From Trichinella spiralis (Eukaryota; Nematoda; Enoplea; Trichinellida; Trichinellidae), in assembly GCA_000181795.3 (NCBI GenBank), contig CM012953.1, forward strand, positions 4,984,395 to 5,048,394: a DNA stretch of 64,000 nucleotides, read 5' to 3'. This document shows, piece by piece, positions 1-11,356 of the stretch. Below the pieces are notes generated by a model that saw nothing but the letters and a program-made list of their open reading frames with translations, was not told the DNA's origin and made no database searches. The position numbers and the translations under genes were made by a program. How positions within the stretch are numbered: the stretch's first letter is position 1; every line of letters starts with the position of its first letter.

Positions 1-123
1 TGTTAACAGTTCACTTTTTTATACCGTTTCGCATCGGTCTTGTTGTATTTTGATTAGTCTTTTTTTTGAAAAATGAAGTCTAATCTTTTGTTTTAAATTT
101 TTGTTACTTTTATAGATTTTGCG

Positions 124-3100
124 ATGAATCGGAAGCGAAGAAATGAAAGTTCTGACGGAGAAAATGATTCTGTGATCTTCTTTAAAGGCCTTACCAGTCG
201 TATGTTTGTGGCGAGAACCGAAAGGGAACTAAAACACTGCTTTCATGTGGTTAGCCGATGGAAGGCGCTATATAACGAAACACCCGTGGAATTCATTCCC
301 GAAGGGAAACAAAGACGAAGTATCCCGGTGAAGAGGAACGAAATGTTTTCCGTTACACCGGGCAGTGTTAGAACGACCCTGCGAAGGTAAAGCAGAAGAG
401 TAAATGTCCAGTTGATCATATAATGTTTGCGAAGAGATATGTTTTTTCGAATTAATATAATTAGTTAACTTTAAAATCAATAGCATAATCTCCATTAGCA
501 TAATGCGTAGTGCGGCATAGCATAATACATTAATTTTTTTATTTCTACACTATTATTTTGAGTTGTGCTGTAGTTTCGAAGTGATTGCTAGGCCACTTTT
601 GTATCAGTGATCGACGATTTAATCATTAAAATTTATTAAATACTTAAGTTTGAAATATATGAGATTAACCGTCTAGGTTAAATGGTCTGCTTTAGACTTA
701 GCTTAAATGGTTTTTGAACATAGCCTTTAACAGACTGAAAATCAGAATGAAATATGATTGATATAAAATTGAATTGTCTAAATCATGCTTGTTTTATGAT
801 AATTATATTAACTTGTAATTTATCTCTTCATTATTTTGTGCATCATATTTACAATGAAAGTGCAGATTATAGATGTAAACTTAATTTTTCCTGTTTTAAA
901 ATTTGAATGACATGTTTACATTAGTTTATCATGTGAAATTTTAGAAACTTTATCACATTATTACTAATTCTTAAAATGTTTATCATTGCGGTTCATTAAT
1001 TTTTGATCTTATTTAAAATGTACTTACTGTGTGTGTCACTGTGATATATGTTTCTGTTGATTTTAGTACCCGCGAAGATGGAAGTGAATTTTATTTGCGA
1101 TGTGCAATGTCAATAGGTGATTTCGTCTTTTTAAGAAAGATGAGTTTGCAGTTCGGTAAAATTGAATTTTTTCAATTTTTTGTGTTTTTGTAAAAATTAA
1201 AAAAAATGTTCATAAAGTTTCAAGAATTTAAAAAAACGTTAAATCTCAATTACATTTCACCGTCTTCTGTATCTTTTAATATTTTAAAACATTTTTACGT
1301 GTGAATTTTAAAAGTTATTTTTATAAATGATTGTAATATGAATATAAATATATTTAAAAATAATTAAAATTATTTTATTCAGATTCATTACTTAAAACTG
1401 TAATTTGTGTGAAAGTTTCAAGTTTGTGTGAATATTGAAAAGTTTGAAATTTGACTTTTTAGTTTTAATGTGAATTTTATTTTGCAAAGCAACATTTTTT
1501 TATGAAGATGCGAATAGAACGTAGAAGGGATTGCAAGATTTGCATTTTAATTATATATTTTTAAAATGTTAATAAAGCTTCGCAGGTCAAGTGAAATTTC
1601 AACTTCAAACGGTTAAGTGGAGTACAAAATGAACCCCATACATTTTTTAATTGCATCGCTTTTTTTGAAAAACAAATGATTTTTATTCATTTTCTGAATA
1701 TAAATGATTATAATTGTCAGAAAATCAAATTAAATTAGTTCAGGCATGATTTCTATAAATTTTACATCTATGCAATGTTTCTCTAATTGCATGCTGTCTG
1801 CATACCCATAGGAGCATGGGAAATCTGTTTTCTGGTAATTATTTTTTGGGCAGATGCTACATATATCACGCTTTCTTCCAGTCGAAGATGAGGACTGTTC
1901 TTTTTCTCTGAGCTGTTCACGGGTGATTCCAAATGTTCGTGCAGCCCTCAGAACATTGCATGGTAGATTTGTGATTGTGTTGATTCTGTGCTGGACATGC
2001 GGTCGCACCAATGCAGGCGCCAATTGCTGCAGAAACATCCGTCTGGTGTCTTTTCTCATTTCCATCCAGTTAGAATGCATGAAAGTCCGTATAACGTGAA
2101 CATTCAATGCTGCAGTGTCCAGGATGTTCATGAACGGCCAGAGTGGCCATCGACGAGTTATCCTGCTGCATGTACACTCCCGAATTATCTGGTCGGCAAT
2201 GTCTACTTTGTATTGGGTTTTGTTGTAATGATGATTCCAGGTATTGTTTTTTGGGTGGCTGTGACTTAATTTCCAAATATTGGTGAAAAGTCCAGATCAC
2301 GGAAGATTAGGTGGGAAGCAAGAATACAAAACCGCTATAATTCCTGATCTACTAATTATATGGGCTTGCGGAAAAGTTCATATCGTGTAGAATTGTATAA
2401 AATTCAGCTATAGAAAAATCCGGCCTAAAACAAAGCAGTGCGGCAGAGATAATTGCCAAAAACAGCGGTGGGGTCCAAAATGTACCTTACTTGACCTGCG
2501 AAGGGTTAAATCTGTACTTGATTGTTGTAATCAGTGTTTGTATTAAATAGAAATGCATTTACTGAATTTTGTGATAGATGTGATAGTTGGTAGTTACAGA
2601 AAGATTACATTTACTACAGCACTAAATCCGAAATTGACTAATCCAAATGAAGCGATAAAATTTTTTGTTAATTTATCAGTGCTTTTAATAATGATTAGCG
2701 TCTTGATTATTTTAAATTATGGTTCGGTTTTTTTTTTCTTATATAGACGCGGAGTTTTCGAGAAACGATTTGTTGTTGTGGTTTTACCAGTTTGAGAGTC
2801 TGAATGATCGATCGCCATCAAAGTTGGAAAAGCTGGTGTGTGATGTTTGTCGATTGGTAATTTTGAATTTTTTTTAAATTAATTTTGAAGAAGTGTGAAG
2901 TGAATGTTTTTTTGGTGTCTGCTGCATTTGAAAAATGATTTGTGATTAATTTTTTGGTTTTTTGGGATATTCAGTTCAACATTTTTGTTCATTTTTATAG
3001 GGAACGTCTAAGGAGTTGAATGAAATTGTTGTTTGCCATAACTGTGAAAACGCCGTCCATCAGGCTTGCTATGGGATTGTCAGTCTGCCGGAAGGGAACT

Positions 3101-4366
3101 GGACGTGCAATCGATGCATTTATATGCAAAGAACTGGGGTAATGCCGTCGTGCGTCCTTTGTCCCACGGAGACTGGCTTGATGAAATCCGATGCCAGTGG
3201 AACCACATGGCTTCACATGAGTTGTGCTCTTTGGATTCCTGGCATCAGTTTTGGCAACAACGAAACTATGGAATCTATCACTGGAGTAGAGAAAGCGTTG
3301 AAAAGAATGTCATCTTTGGCGAAAGTCTGTTGCTCTTTTTATTATTCTTTGATATTTAAAATAATTTGTATTTGTAATTTTATTATTATTATTATTATTA
3401 ATTCTAGAAAAATAAGAAGCAGATGTGTTGCAGCATTTGTAACTCCTCGTTCGGTGCTTCCATCAAGTGCCAAAACAAACGATGCTCAACACGTTTTCAC
3501 GTGACATGCGCATCGAATGGAAATGCTTTTATGCGTTTTAATGTAAATTCCGAAAATTCAGATCAAGTGTTTTTTGAGGTAAGTTTTTGCTTTTTGCTAT
3601 TTGTATTCAAAAGCGAATTACATACATGCATAAATATGTTTGTTTGTATATATTTTATTATTTGATTTTCATTTTACTGGCATTGTTTTTGTTATGATGC
3701 AATTGCAGATTTACTGTAATGCGCATGCTCCTGTCGAGCAGAAAGATTCCACGGATACTGTCGACAACACTGGCAAATCTTCAGAAAATTTTGATCTGCC
3801 ATCGGCAGAGGACTCTCCTGCTTTAAAAAATAAAACCAAAGCAGAAATTTCGGTTATCAAAGAGCAATTTCGACTTTACTGGCTTGTCAAACGCAAACAG
3901 GTGATTTTTGGTATTCATAATTACTTATATTTGTGACATTTATTTTTTTTAATCATTCAGATGAACACGACAGAGCCATTTGTTCAAGTGATGCGTGCAG
4001 CTGAATTGAATAACAGTGGCTTCGACAGGACGCTCAAACTGAGCAACAGGAAGAAATTTCTTACCGACAGGGGCAAGAAGGTATGTTTGTTATAGTTATG
4101 TATATATTTTTTTCAGCTATTTTAATATTAAATTAATAGATTATATTCAAAATAAAAGTAGCTGTCAGATTGTTTGTTAATTTTTTTTTCATCTAATTGT
4201 TTACTTTTTAAAGGATGAAGCAAAACGTGTACCAATCTGGTCCGATGATGATGAGATTTGTGACAAGAAAGACGAAGACGAAGTGGTTCATACAGGGATG
4301 CGACTTCGTTCTAGTCGTCGCTCCAAATCGATGGGACCATCGTTCTATTATAAACGAGATAACTAG
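124..4366 (+). CDS. JADE-like PHD-finger chromatin protein (8 exons, ~460 aa)
   Basis: Exons read as 124-386, 1067-1116, 2747-2856, 3001-3324, 3408-3578, 3709-3900, 3961-4080 and 4214-4366; all phases agree. A C4HC3 PHD finger (VCDVCR, then CHNC, HQACYGI, CNRC) begins near residue 137. It is followed by an extended PHD with the CVLCP and SCALWIPGISFG motifs and a second zinc knuckle (CCSIC, FHVTCA, YCNAHAP). After it comes RLYWLVKRKQ, matching the YWKLKRK stretch of JADE proteins, and then an acidic-basic C-terminus. JADE proteins are scaffolds of HBO1 histone acetyltransferase complexes and read histone H3 in the nucleus. The N-terminal 140 residues are weakly conserved, so exons 1 and 2 rest mainly on phase consistency. 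The protein is short for the family. BRPF (lin-49-like) is the main alternative but is less likely because no bromodomain or PWWP follows. Confidence 0.75.
1573..2505 (-). mobile_element. Degenerate piggyBac-family element in JADE intron 2
   Basis: The right end reads GCGAAGGG followed by the canonical TTAA target (2506-2509). The left end carries the matching inverted repeat CTTCGCAGGTCAAGT (1578-1592), with a TTAA at 1569-1572 and a few altered bases between. A second inverted match, the ACCCCA blocks near 1632 and 2470, looks like a subterminal repeat. The interior codes on the minus strand for a piggyBac transposase C-terminus. At about 930 bp it is too short for an autonomous copy. It sits wholly within an intron, so it does not break the host reading frame. 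Confidence 0.7.
1731..2270 (-). pseudogene. piggyBac transposase C-terminal fragment
   Basis: The minus-strand frame reads YNKTQYKVDIADQ, then TRRWPLWPFMNILDTAALN. This aligns with the piggyBac block in which YN.TKGGVD..DQ precedes TRRWP...F.N.LD.AA.NA. A CSIC and later Cys/His residues near the end are the remains of the C-terminal cysteine-rich domain. The N-terminal DNA-binding region and the first catalytic Asp residues are missing, so this is a dead fragment. Its sequence differs from the other two piggyBac fragments in the window, so it belongs to a separate subfamily. Confidence 0.7.
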
Positions 4367-4723
4367 CTCAAATAAACGATTAACGTCATGATGATGCATA
4401 CATGTTCTGTTTCTTATGCATCATTTTCGTTTTATGTTGTTTTTGTACAGTGTATAATATTTTTCTTTATGTTTCATTTGCTTTAAACAATTATGCTGTT
4501 GTTGGTTTTGTTAATGAATGGTTTTGTTGTTTTTCTTATTGTTTTCTTGTTAATTTCTTTTGTTTCTGTTAATTGTTCTTGTTTCTTACTGTTTGATATT
4601 TTGAAAAACGCAAATTTAGAAAATAAAATATTTCAAGCAAAGGAATAATAATTTGATAGTGGTTTGATTTTAGTAACTCTTTGAAGAGGAACAAAATATA
4701 TTAAATGTTATAAATTGATAATA
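4367..4723. other. JADE 3' flank, no gene seen
   Basis: This is T-rich sequence downstream of the JADE stop codon. An AATAAA at 4621-4626 is a plausible polyadenylation signal. I see no coding potential. The tract ends at the TA target site of the Tigger element. Confidence 0.5.
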
Positions 4724-4762
4724 CAGTAGAATCACGTTGGCACGTTCCCGCTTAACACGTCT
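4724..4762 (+). repeat. Left terminal inverted repeat of the Tigger element
   Basis: It begins CAGTAGAATCACGTTGGCAC right after a TA dinucleotide. It matches, with scattered mismatches, the reverse complement of the right end, which begins CAGTAGAATCCCGTTAGTAC. Confidence 0.85.
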
Positions 4763-5075
4763 TCCCTCTTTGGACGCTGGTTTTCTGAAGTCCTGATTCC
4801 ATTTATGTAACACATGCGTAATAAGTTTCCTGTGATCATCACGCTCGGAGATCCCCCTTAGCACGTTCAAATTTGTAATGGTGATTGGACTTTGATGACG
4901 TAAATGTTTCACTGGGTGTCACTCACGACGGCAATTTGAATGAACGATTTTACTGTATATAAATACAACAAAACATGGTACGTGACGAACACAAAGTTGT
5001 ATTGTTGTCTGTGATAGGTGGCGCTGGCGGCATGAGTATTCCAATTGGTTGGGTGAAAATTTTCCAGAACTTGAA

Positions 5076-5790
5076 GAAGTGCTACTAAACAAGTGCGAAT
5101 CTCGAACCTTCCGGTAGATGGAACCATTGTTCGATCAGAGACAGCCGAATTAGCACATGTGATTGGAATCGATGATTTCAAAGCATCAAATGGATGGATT
5201 AACAGATTTAGACAGATACATGGTCTTGTATACCGCAGTGTACGTGGTGAAGCCGCTGGCGCTAATGCGTGTACGGTTGGCACATGGAAGGACCGATTGC
5301 AAGTTCTGCTTAACGATTACCAACCACCCTGATGACGTTCTTAATGACGACGAGATGGGTCTGTTTTACCGTATACTGATTGCCAGACAAAAAAAAACTC
5401 TTACCTTCAAAGGTGAAAATTCCACTGTCCTGCTGTGCTGCAATGAAAAGGGAACGGAAATGCTACGGCCGCTGGTCATAGGCAGAGCAAAAAATCCGCG
5501 ATGAATTAATTAAAAATCGTTCGTACCTCTCCGTGTACATATCAGAAAATTGTAACTCATAGAATGACAATGGCTATTTTTGAATCCTTTTTGCGGATGT
5601 TGGATGGCGGAAATGCCGTCGACGAAGAGACAAAAATTTTGCTTTTCATTGACCAGTGCCCTTCTGTTCATCCCTCTGACACGTCATATTTGAGTGAGTG
5701 TGAAGGTAGTCTTCTTTCCATCAAATTGCACGAGTCCCCTTCAGCCGCTTGATCAAAGCATCGTTCGATGTGTAAAGCAGTGCTAATAGA
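5076..5790 (+). pseudogene. Decayed Tigger/pogo transposase (DDE_1)
   Basis: The fragment starts in the CENP-B-type helix-turn-helix region (ASNGWINRFRQIHGLVYR). The catalytic domain follows, with DDVLNDDEMGLFYR (first Asp block), KTLTFKGE, VLLCCNEKGTEMLRPLVIG and KILLFIDQCP (second Asp block). VKVVFFPSNCTSPLQPLDQS continues in another frame. Frameshifts lie near 5320 and 5695. The N-terminal Psq helix-turn-helix and the third catalytic Asp are not seen; sequence after KQC (about 5785) stops resembling Tigger. Jerky/Tigger-derived host genes share these motifs, but the frameshifts and flanking repeats point to a dead transposon copy. Confidence 0.8.
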
Positions 5791-5796
5791 AAAAGA

Positions 5797-6460
5797 CTTT
5801 TGTATGACAGTACGACTGAACCGCACCGTAGGAGCTTCTGAGTTTCTGACGTCGAACAAAGAGCTCATGAAGCTTCGGAGAGGTTCATTTGACTGCGCTT
5901 GCGACGGTTAAATGTACATCGTGAAATTGCACGACAACGCAGTGGCCAATAACTGGCAGACTCATAGCCCACTTCACACAGTTAAAACAGCGGGTGGCAT
6001 GTCAACGAATGGGTGTGAAGCAGCCACATCTCATACAAGCTTATAACAGTGGAATGGGCGGTGTAGATCTGCTCGACAGTTTGGTGGCTGTCTACCGTCC
6101 TACCATCAGAGGGAAGAAGTGGTACTGGCCACTGTTTGCAAATGCCATCTGCCTGGGGCATACATTGCAGGGTAGAGCAGTGACCTTTGTCACATTTAGA
6201 ATTCCAACGGCAGGTGACAATGTTTGCTGCAAGCAGAAATGCCTGACCATGAAGTTCGGCAGCGTTGAGCCCCAACTGGGAAGATGTCTCATCTCCCTCA
6301 TATACGGTTGGACGGGATCAAGCACACACTTTGTAAATGTTCACAAGGGAGATGTAAAGTGTGCAGGAAGAATACCAAGAATATATGTAGCAAATGTAAT
6401 GTTCAGTTGCATGCCGAAAGAGGAAAAGAGTGTTTCCAAATGTATCATCGTCCATAATAA
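5797..6460 (+). pseudogene. piggyBac transposase C-terminal half captured inside Tigger
   Basis: Translated blocks in shifting frames match piggyBac in order: TVRLNRT, ELMKLRRGSFD, YIVKLHDNAV, then SGMGGVDLLDSLVAVYRP and RGKKWYWPLFANAI. The last block is a cysteine-rich domain, with CKVCRKNTKNICSKCNVQLH then RGKECFQMYH. The KKWYWPLF and GGVDLLD motifs are diagnostic. At least three frameshifts are present. The fragment keeps the region around the last catalytic Asp but lacks the N-terminal half. No piggyBac inverted repeats were seen at its borders. Confidence 0.8.
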
Positions 6461-6683
6461 GGCGTATTCGCTTTGTTTTATAAAACAATAAATTGTTATA
6501 ATCCCAAGAGTTGTTAAACTTAGATTATTCATTATTTACGGCTAATGCTGCATGAGAAAGACGACTCATAGAAACTCAAATGACGGACACGGACCTCCCA
6601 CTGTTCCTTAAATGGAACATCTCATATCTCTAGCTACAAAACATGTGAAGGTTTTCTGTCTTGAAAATATCTTAGTTAAGACC

Positions 6684-6740
6684 GCTTAGCACGTCCGTTT
6701 TATCAAGCCCCCAGATGAGCGTACTAACGGGATTCTACTG
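6684..6740 (-). repeat. Right terminal inverted repeat of the Tigger element
   Basis: It ends GGGATTCTACTG at 6740 and is followed by TA. Read on the minus strand it starts CAGTAGAATCCCGTTAGTAC and pairs with the left end. An inner motif, AGCACGTC, near 6688 also mirrors the left arm. Confidence 0.85.
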
Positions 6741-6742
6741 TA

Positions 6743-7295
6743 TATTTGGTCTGCAATCTGGTTGGTTAACCAGATTTCACGTTAACGTTCGTTTCGTCCG
6801 TACAACAAACGATTGTAACCACTGATTAATTTATTGAATTTTCACATGAACCCGCATGAAATATGATGCAATCCGTCATTTTCAGAAGTGAAGTAAAGTG
6901 AATAAATATATATAATAAATAAAATGAATACAATCGTCAGCTTAGATTCCCAGCCAACGTTAAAGAAATTCACACACTACGCCAATAATATAATAAAAAG
7001 GAAACTGTAAAAATGAAAGTAAATGAATAAATAACAGGTAAAACAAAGCATTCTGTTGTTATTAATGAAAATTTGCCTGTTCAGGCCAAACAGATCAAGC
7101 AAAAAAAGCAGAAACCGATAAAGACAATTAATTCAATTAATTGATGATGGTGATGAGCTGCTCGAACCAGTCGCAGATTATATATAACGACACAGGTAAA
7201 AAAACTGCTGCCGCAAAAATGTAAAAAAGTTCTTTTAAAATCATTAAAAATATTACAAAATTTTTAAATTTGTATACATTTTTTTTCTTTTCTTT
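6743..7295. other. Spacer between Tigger element and FBXW7 3' end
   Basis: This is AT-rich sequence with no supported gene. It probably contains the FBXW7 3' UTR on the minus strand. Confidence 0.4.
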
Positions 7296-10200
7296 TCAAT
7301 AATCCTCCTGTTTGCTGCGTAAACTGAAATCAAGCAAAAGCAACTTTGTATCTTCAGTTCCATTTCTCGAACCCACGGCGCAAATCAACGACGTCGACGT
7401 AGCCCGCAGACGCCATATGCAACCACCAGCCCCACCACTGGGCAGTCGTATCAAATCGCGTATAAATTCACCTGACAAAATGAAGTACATCTTTACCAAA
7501 GGAGGATAATGAGAAAAAATGGAAATAAATGAAATCATACCATTGATCGCGTCCCAAAGTTTTACACAGCCGTCATCTGAGGAAGAGACCACCAAACCGT
7601 TGGGCAAAAATTGCAAACTGGTCACAGCGGAATGGTGTCGATTTGGACCAGAAAGCGTATGCAGACAAAATCCGCTGCTTATGTTCCAAACTTTGATCGT
7701 GGAATCCGCATTACCACTGACCAGTATATTGCCACGCAACTGCATACCGGACGTGAGCGACTGGTGTCCGACTAGCGTATAAATGCATCTTCCGTTGACA
7801 ATTTCCCAAACTTTAATCGAAGTATCCAACGAACCTGAGATCACGAGGTCACGTTCACTGTCAAACTGCAAACAACAATACCAATCAAGTGCAACTATTT
7901 TCGTTATTTTACAAACTGCAAAAAGGAATACCTGCAAGGAATAAACTCGATTCGTATGGCCAAGCAAAGTGTGCACAGGAAGATCAGATGGAGTACTAAT
8001 ATCCCACACCTTGATTGTGTAATCATAAGCGCCCGAGACCACACGCTTTCCATCGAATTGAACACAACGGACAGCGGCCAAGTGTCCATAAAAAACGCGA
8101 ATACATTCACCAGTATCAATATTCCAAACACGCAAATTTGAATCCCGGCTTCCGCTTACAAGTCTGCAATAAAAAAATAATTAAACTGAAGGAGAAAAAA
8201 AATACAGATTATTTTGTTCACAATTACATGTTCCCTTTCAAAGCCAAACAACGGACAGTGGATGTGTGGCCATAGAGCGTGTGAATGCATTCACCAGTTT
8301 CACTATCCCACACTTTCACTGTTCGATCCGTAGAACCGCTGACAATACGACTGCCATCTTCGGACACTTGACTGGACCATACTCCACCAGAATGGCCAGT
8401 CAAAGTCAACAGACACTGAAAACGTACGACAACAGTTGTATCCGATGCGACAGTGGGATTAAATATTACCTTGCCGGTAGCGGTGCACCAAACTTTCAAA
8501 GTATCGTCGTCAGATCCGCTAACTATGCGACCATTCCAAACTTGCAAACAAGTAATCACATGTTCATCATGTCCTCGTAGGAACAGTTCTCGAATAGGTG
8601 AACCACGGCGCCAATTTAATTCCACAGCGCAATGACGCAAATAGCAACGCTTCCACAGACAAGAAGAATTCGAAGAGCTTTTGCTTACTGGAATTTCTTC
8701 ACGCTCCGGTACAAAGACGTTCATTCGCTGGCATATATTTTTCCAAAGATAATGATCTTCAGTCAACGCTCGCCAACTTTTGCAAGTCAGCGACGCAGTC
8801 AACAAATCTTGTGGAGGAAGAAAACTCAGAATATACAACGATACCTAAAAAACGACAAAAAATAAAATACAATAAACTCTTAAACAACCAACTTCTGTAC
8901 AAGGAAAAAACATTCTTTTGTGAAGAAAGCTAATATTTACAATTATTTCAAATTTCGATAAAAATCAAATAATAATAAGCATTAAAAAATTGAATAAAAT
9001 TTACAATTAACAAAATTTACAACTAAAATAAATATTTTTTAATCATTAAATATCTAGTTATTTTAAAAAACAATCTACTTTCCATACAATTTCACTATCG
9101 AAAATCAAACAGCAACAATCTTTGCTTTTCATTGTCTAACAACAACATTTAGTAAATGAAAAATGTGCAGCAGTAACCAGAATAGCTTTCATAAACTTTA
9201 TTTTCACTCAATCTAACTTGAACAACTACAAATCCATTAACTTCATATTACATACATAACAAAGCCCAATCATACTGTATAGGTGACTATTAAAAGCAGT
9301 AGAATAACACCTATATTTCACATTAAAAAATTTCTACAGAAAGAACAAATTTGTAACACTGACCACATTTGAAATAACTGCTTAAATGAACTAATAATAA
9401 AAAGTTTACTTTTAATGAAACAATAATTCAACATTCCACAAGTAAAATTAAAAGCACAATGACTTCCATCAAAACATGTGAAAAGTTTAGCTAATTTCAA
9501 CATCAATAAGCGTGAACTTTCAAGTCATCTTAGAGTAAATCAATAAATATGCAAGTAAATGTTTGCCTACGAATGCTTACAAATATGAGATTTTCATTAT
9601 CAGAAAGTTAAAAATTAAAGGAAAATCTGATTTACAAAAATGTATTAAATAACAAGATGAAATAAAATAAAAAATTAATATTCAATAATAATAGCAATAA
9701 TAAATATTGCAAAATTAACAGCTACTCAAAAAGCAGTATGTGAAAGCAATGATCAAAAAAAACTTACGTCAGCTGGTAGAAGAGATATAAAATCACGCTG
9801 AAAGTAGGGTTGAATCGTATCGTGTAAATTACGAAGTTCATTAAGATCACAATTCTTTACTAACTCGCTCAATGCAAGTGATTTGTCACTCACAGATAAT
9901 TCCTACAGAAGATTACCATGATAAACTGAAATAAAAACATACAAAACCATACTTGAAACTGTTTAATCCAATGAACCACTACAGGAACTGCAGCTTTATC
10001 GTGTGTTTGCGTTATAGACTGCACAGCTGGTGCAGCCTTATTTTCGAAAGCGGTACCCTGCTCCCGCTGGAAGTCAATTCTAAAAAAAATCGGTTAAAGC
10101 AAACAAATGGTAAAAAGCTGCTTACTCTGAAAATGAATTCTGGCAAGTATTTTTCTCATCATAAGAACCGTTTGATGCAAGACACGTTCGTTTCACCTAA

Positions 10201-10375
10201 AATTTACATTTATAGAAGTGAAAAACAAACAAAAAGTATCAACAACTGAGACAATAACCTTTGCTTTGGATGGATCAAGAACATTTTCCGACTGTTCTGG
10301 AGTATCAAATGGCGCACTTCCAGTCGTTAAGAATGGGTAATTGCAATTATCAGGTTCAAGATAATTAAAAGACAT
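7296..10375 (-). CDS. sel-10: F-box/WD-repeat substrate receptor of SCF ubiquitin ligase (FBXW7/SEL-10 type)
   Basis: Nine exons on the minus strand give about 581 aa: 10259-10375, 10126-10196, 9953-10079, 9768-9902, 8470-8844, 8228-8415, 7932-8163, 7541-7865 and 7296-7471. The QRDFISLLP segment leads into an F-box ([20 protein letters not shown]). WD repeats follow with [49 protein letters not shown] and [18 protein letters not shown], all closely matching FBXW7. The family recruits phosphodegron substrates such as Notch and cyclin E to SCF for ubiquitination. The segment before the F-box matches the FBXW7 dimerisation region. The N-terminus is short and unlike the vertebrate isoforms. The first two small exons are supported only by phase. 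Confidence 0.95.
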
Positions 10376-11356
10376 TACAATATAAAATAATGAATAACTT
10401 GCCTGGCTAAAATTAGCGCAGCAAAAACCACCAATAACACATTACAGTATGTAAAATTGAAAATCAAGTGTTTAAAAATTAACGATTGCTTGCAGCTTAC
10501 TGTTTTTGATAGTTCAATATCTTTCAAAATTTCTACATTATTGAATTAGATCACTTATTTTTTCCATACAATTATTGTAAAATGGCTCATTTTTAAATAA
10601 TAATATGAGTTTCACTAAATAAATAAATAAATAGTTTGCCATTGAAATGTTAAAAATGATTACGAATAATATAAAAGCAGTTTTAAATTATGCAATGCAT
10701 TATTTTTATTGAATAATTTTTTGCAAGGATCTTTTTGAAATTCCAATCCTGTTAATGACATAAAAACTTACGTGGTATCTTTATCATAAAATTCACTTTT
10801 AATAATGTACTTTTACAATAATTTTTACTTGAAAATCTTTATCGTTTAACATCTTTAAAATTGAAACCATTGCGTGGAGTATAAAATATGTATTACTGTT
10901 GGCGTAACTTGTGAAATTGAACTTTTACGTCTAAACCTGATTTTCGGAATTTCTGTTTTCTTGAAAACTGTAATAAAAAATTGTTTTTTATAGATACTGT
11001 GTCAAGTATGCACAGTTCTTTTTGTTGTGCATTTAAAGAAAAGTATACGATCAGAAAACTACTTAAAATTAATTGGTATGGTTTAAATTGAAAGCTTTTT
11101 TGAGGAACTTTGATAAACGATAAACTCTTACATTAATTTTATATTATATAATATATTGTATGTAATATTCATTTGTAAAGATTGTCTTTAAGTGAAAACT
11201 ACCCACTGGCTCAGTGAACTTGAATGAGAATATGCTTTCAACCTGAATTTTACTAAAATAGCTATTCATTCATCTGACTAACAATGAAAACGATTGTGTT
11301 CATTTTATTTTACTTTATTTCATTTTACAGCGAAAATATTTAAAACAAATTTTCAG
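10376..11356. other. Divergent intergenic region between FBXW7 and the DUF5522 gene
   Basis: AT-rich, with no convincing coding exon. It should hold the promoters of both flanking genes. A missing first exon of the DUF5522 gene may also lie here, but none could be identified. Confidence 0.4.

Larger units (their letters stand above)
4724..6740 (+). mobile_element. Tigger/pogo-type DNA transposon carrying piggyBac sequence
   Basis: Terminal inverted repeats start CAGTAGAATC at 4724 and end GATTCTACTG at 6740, flanked by TA on both sides (4722-4723 and 6741-6742), as expected for pogo/Tigger. The repeats extend inward imperfectly, sharing CAGTAGAATCnCGTT and further in AGCACGTC-like motifs. 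The left half holds a decayed Tigger transposase. From about 5797 to 6460 the sequence is a piggyBac transposase C-terminal half instead. No piggyBac ends or TTAA duplications flank that piece. The element is therefore chimeric and not autonomous. Confidence 0.85.

Noticed and set aside
2553-2795. 80-codon plus-strand frame upstream of the JADE PHD exon
   Set aside because: It overlaps exon 3 (2747-2856) in a different frame, is rich in Ile/Phe/Leu from AT bias and matches nothing. The other frame encodes the phase-consistent JADE sequence.
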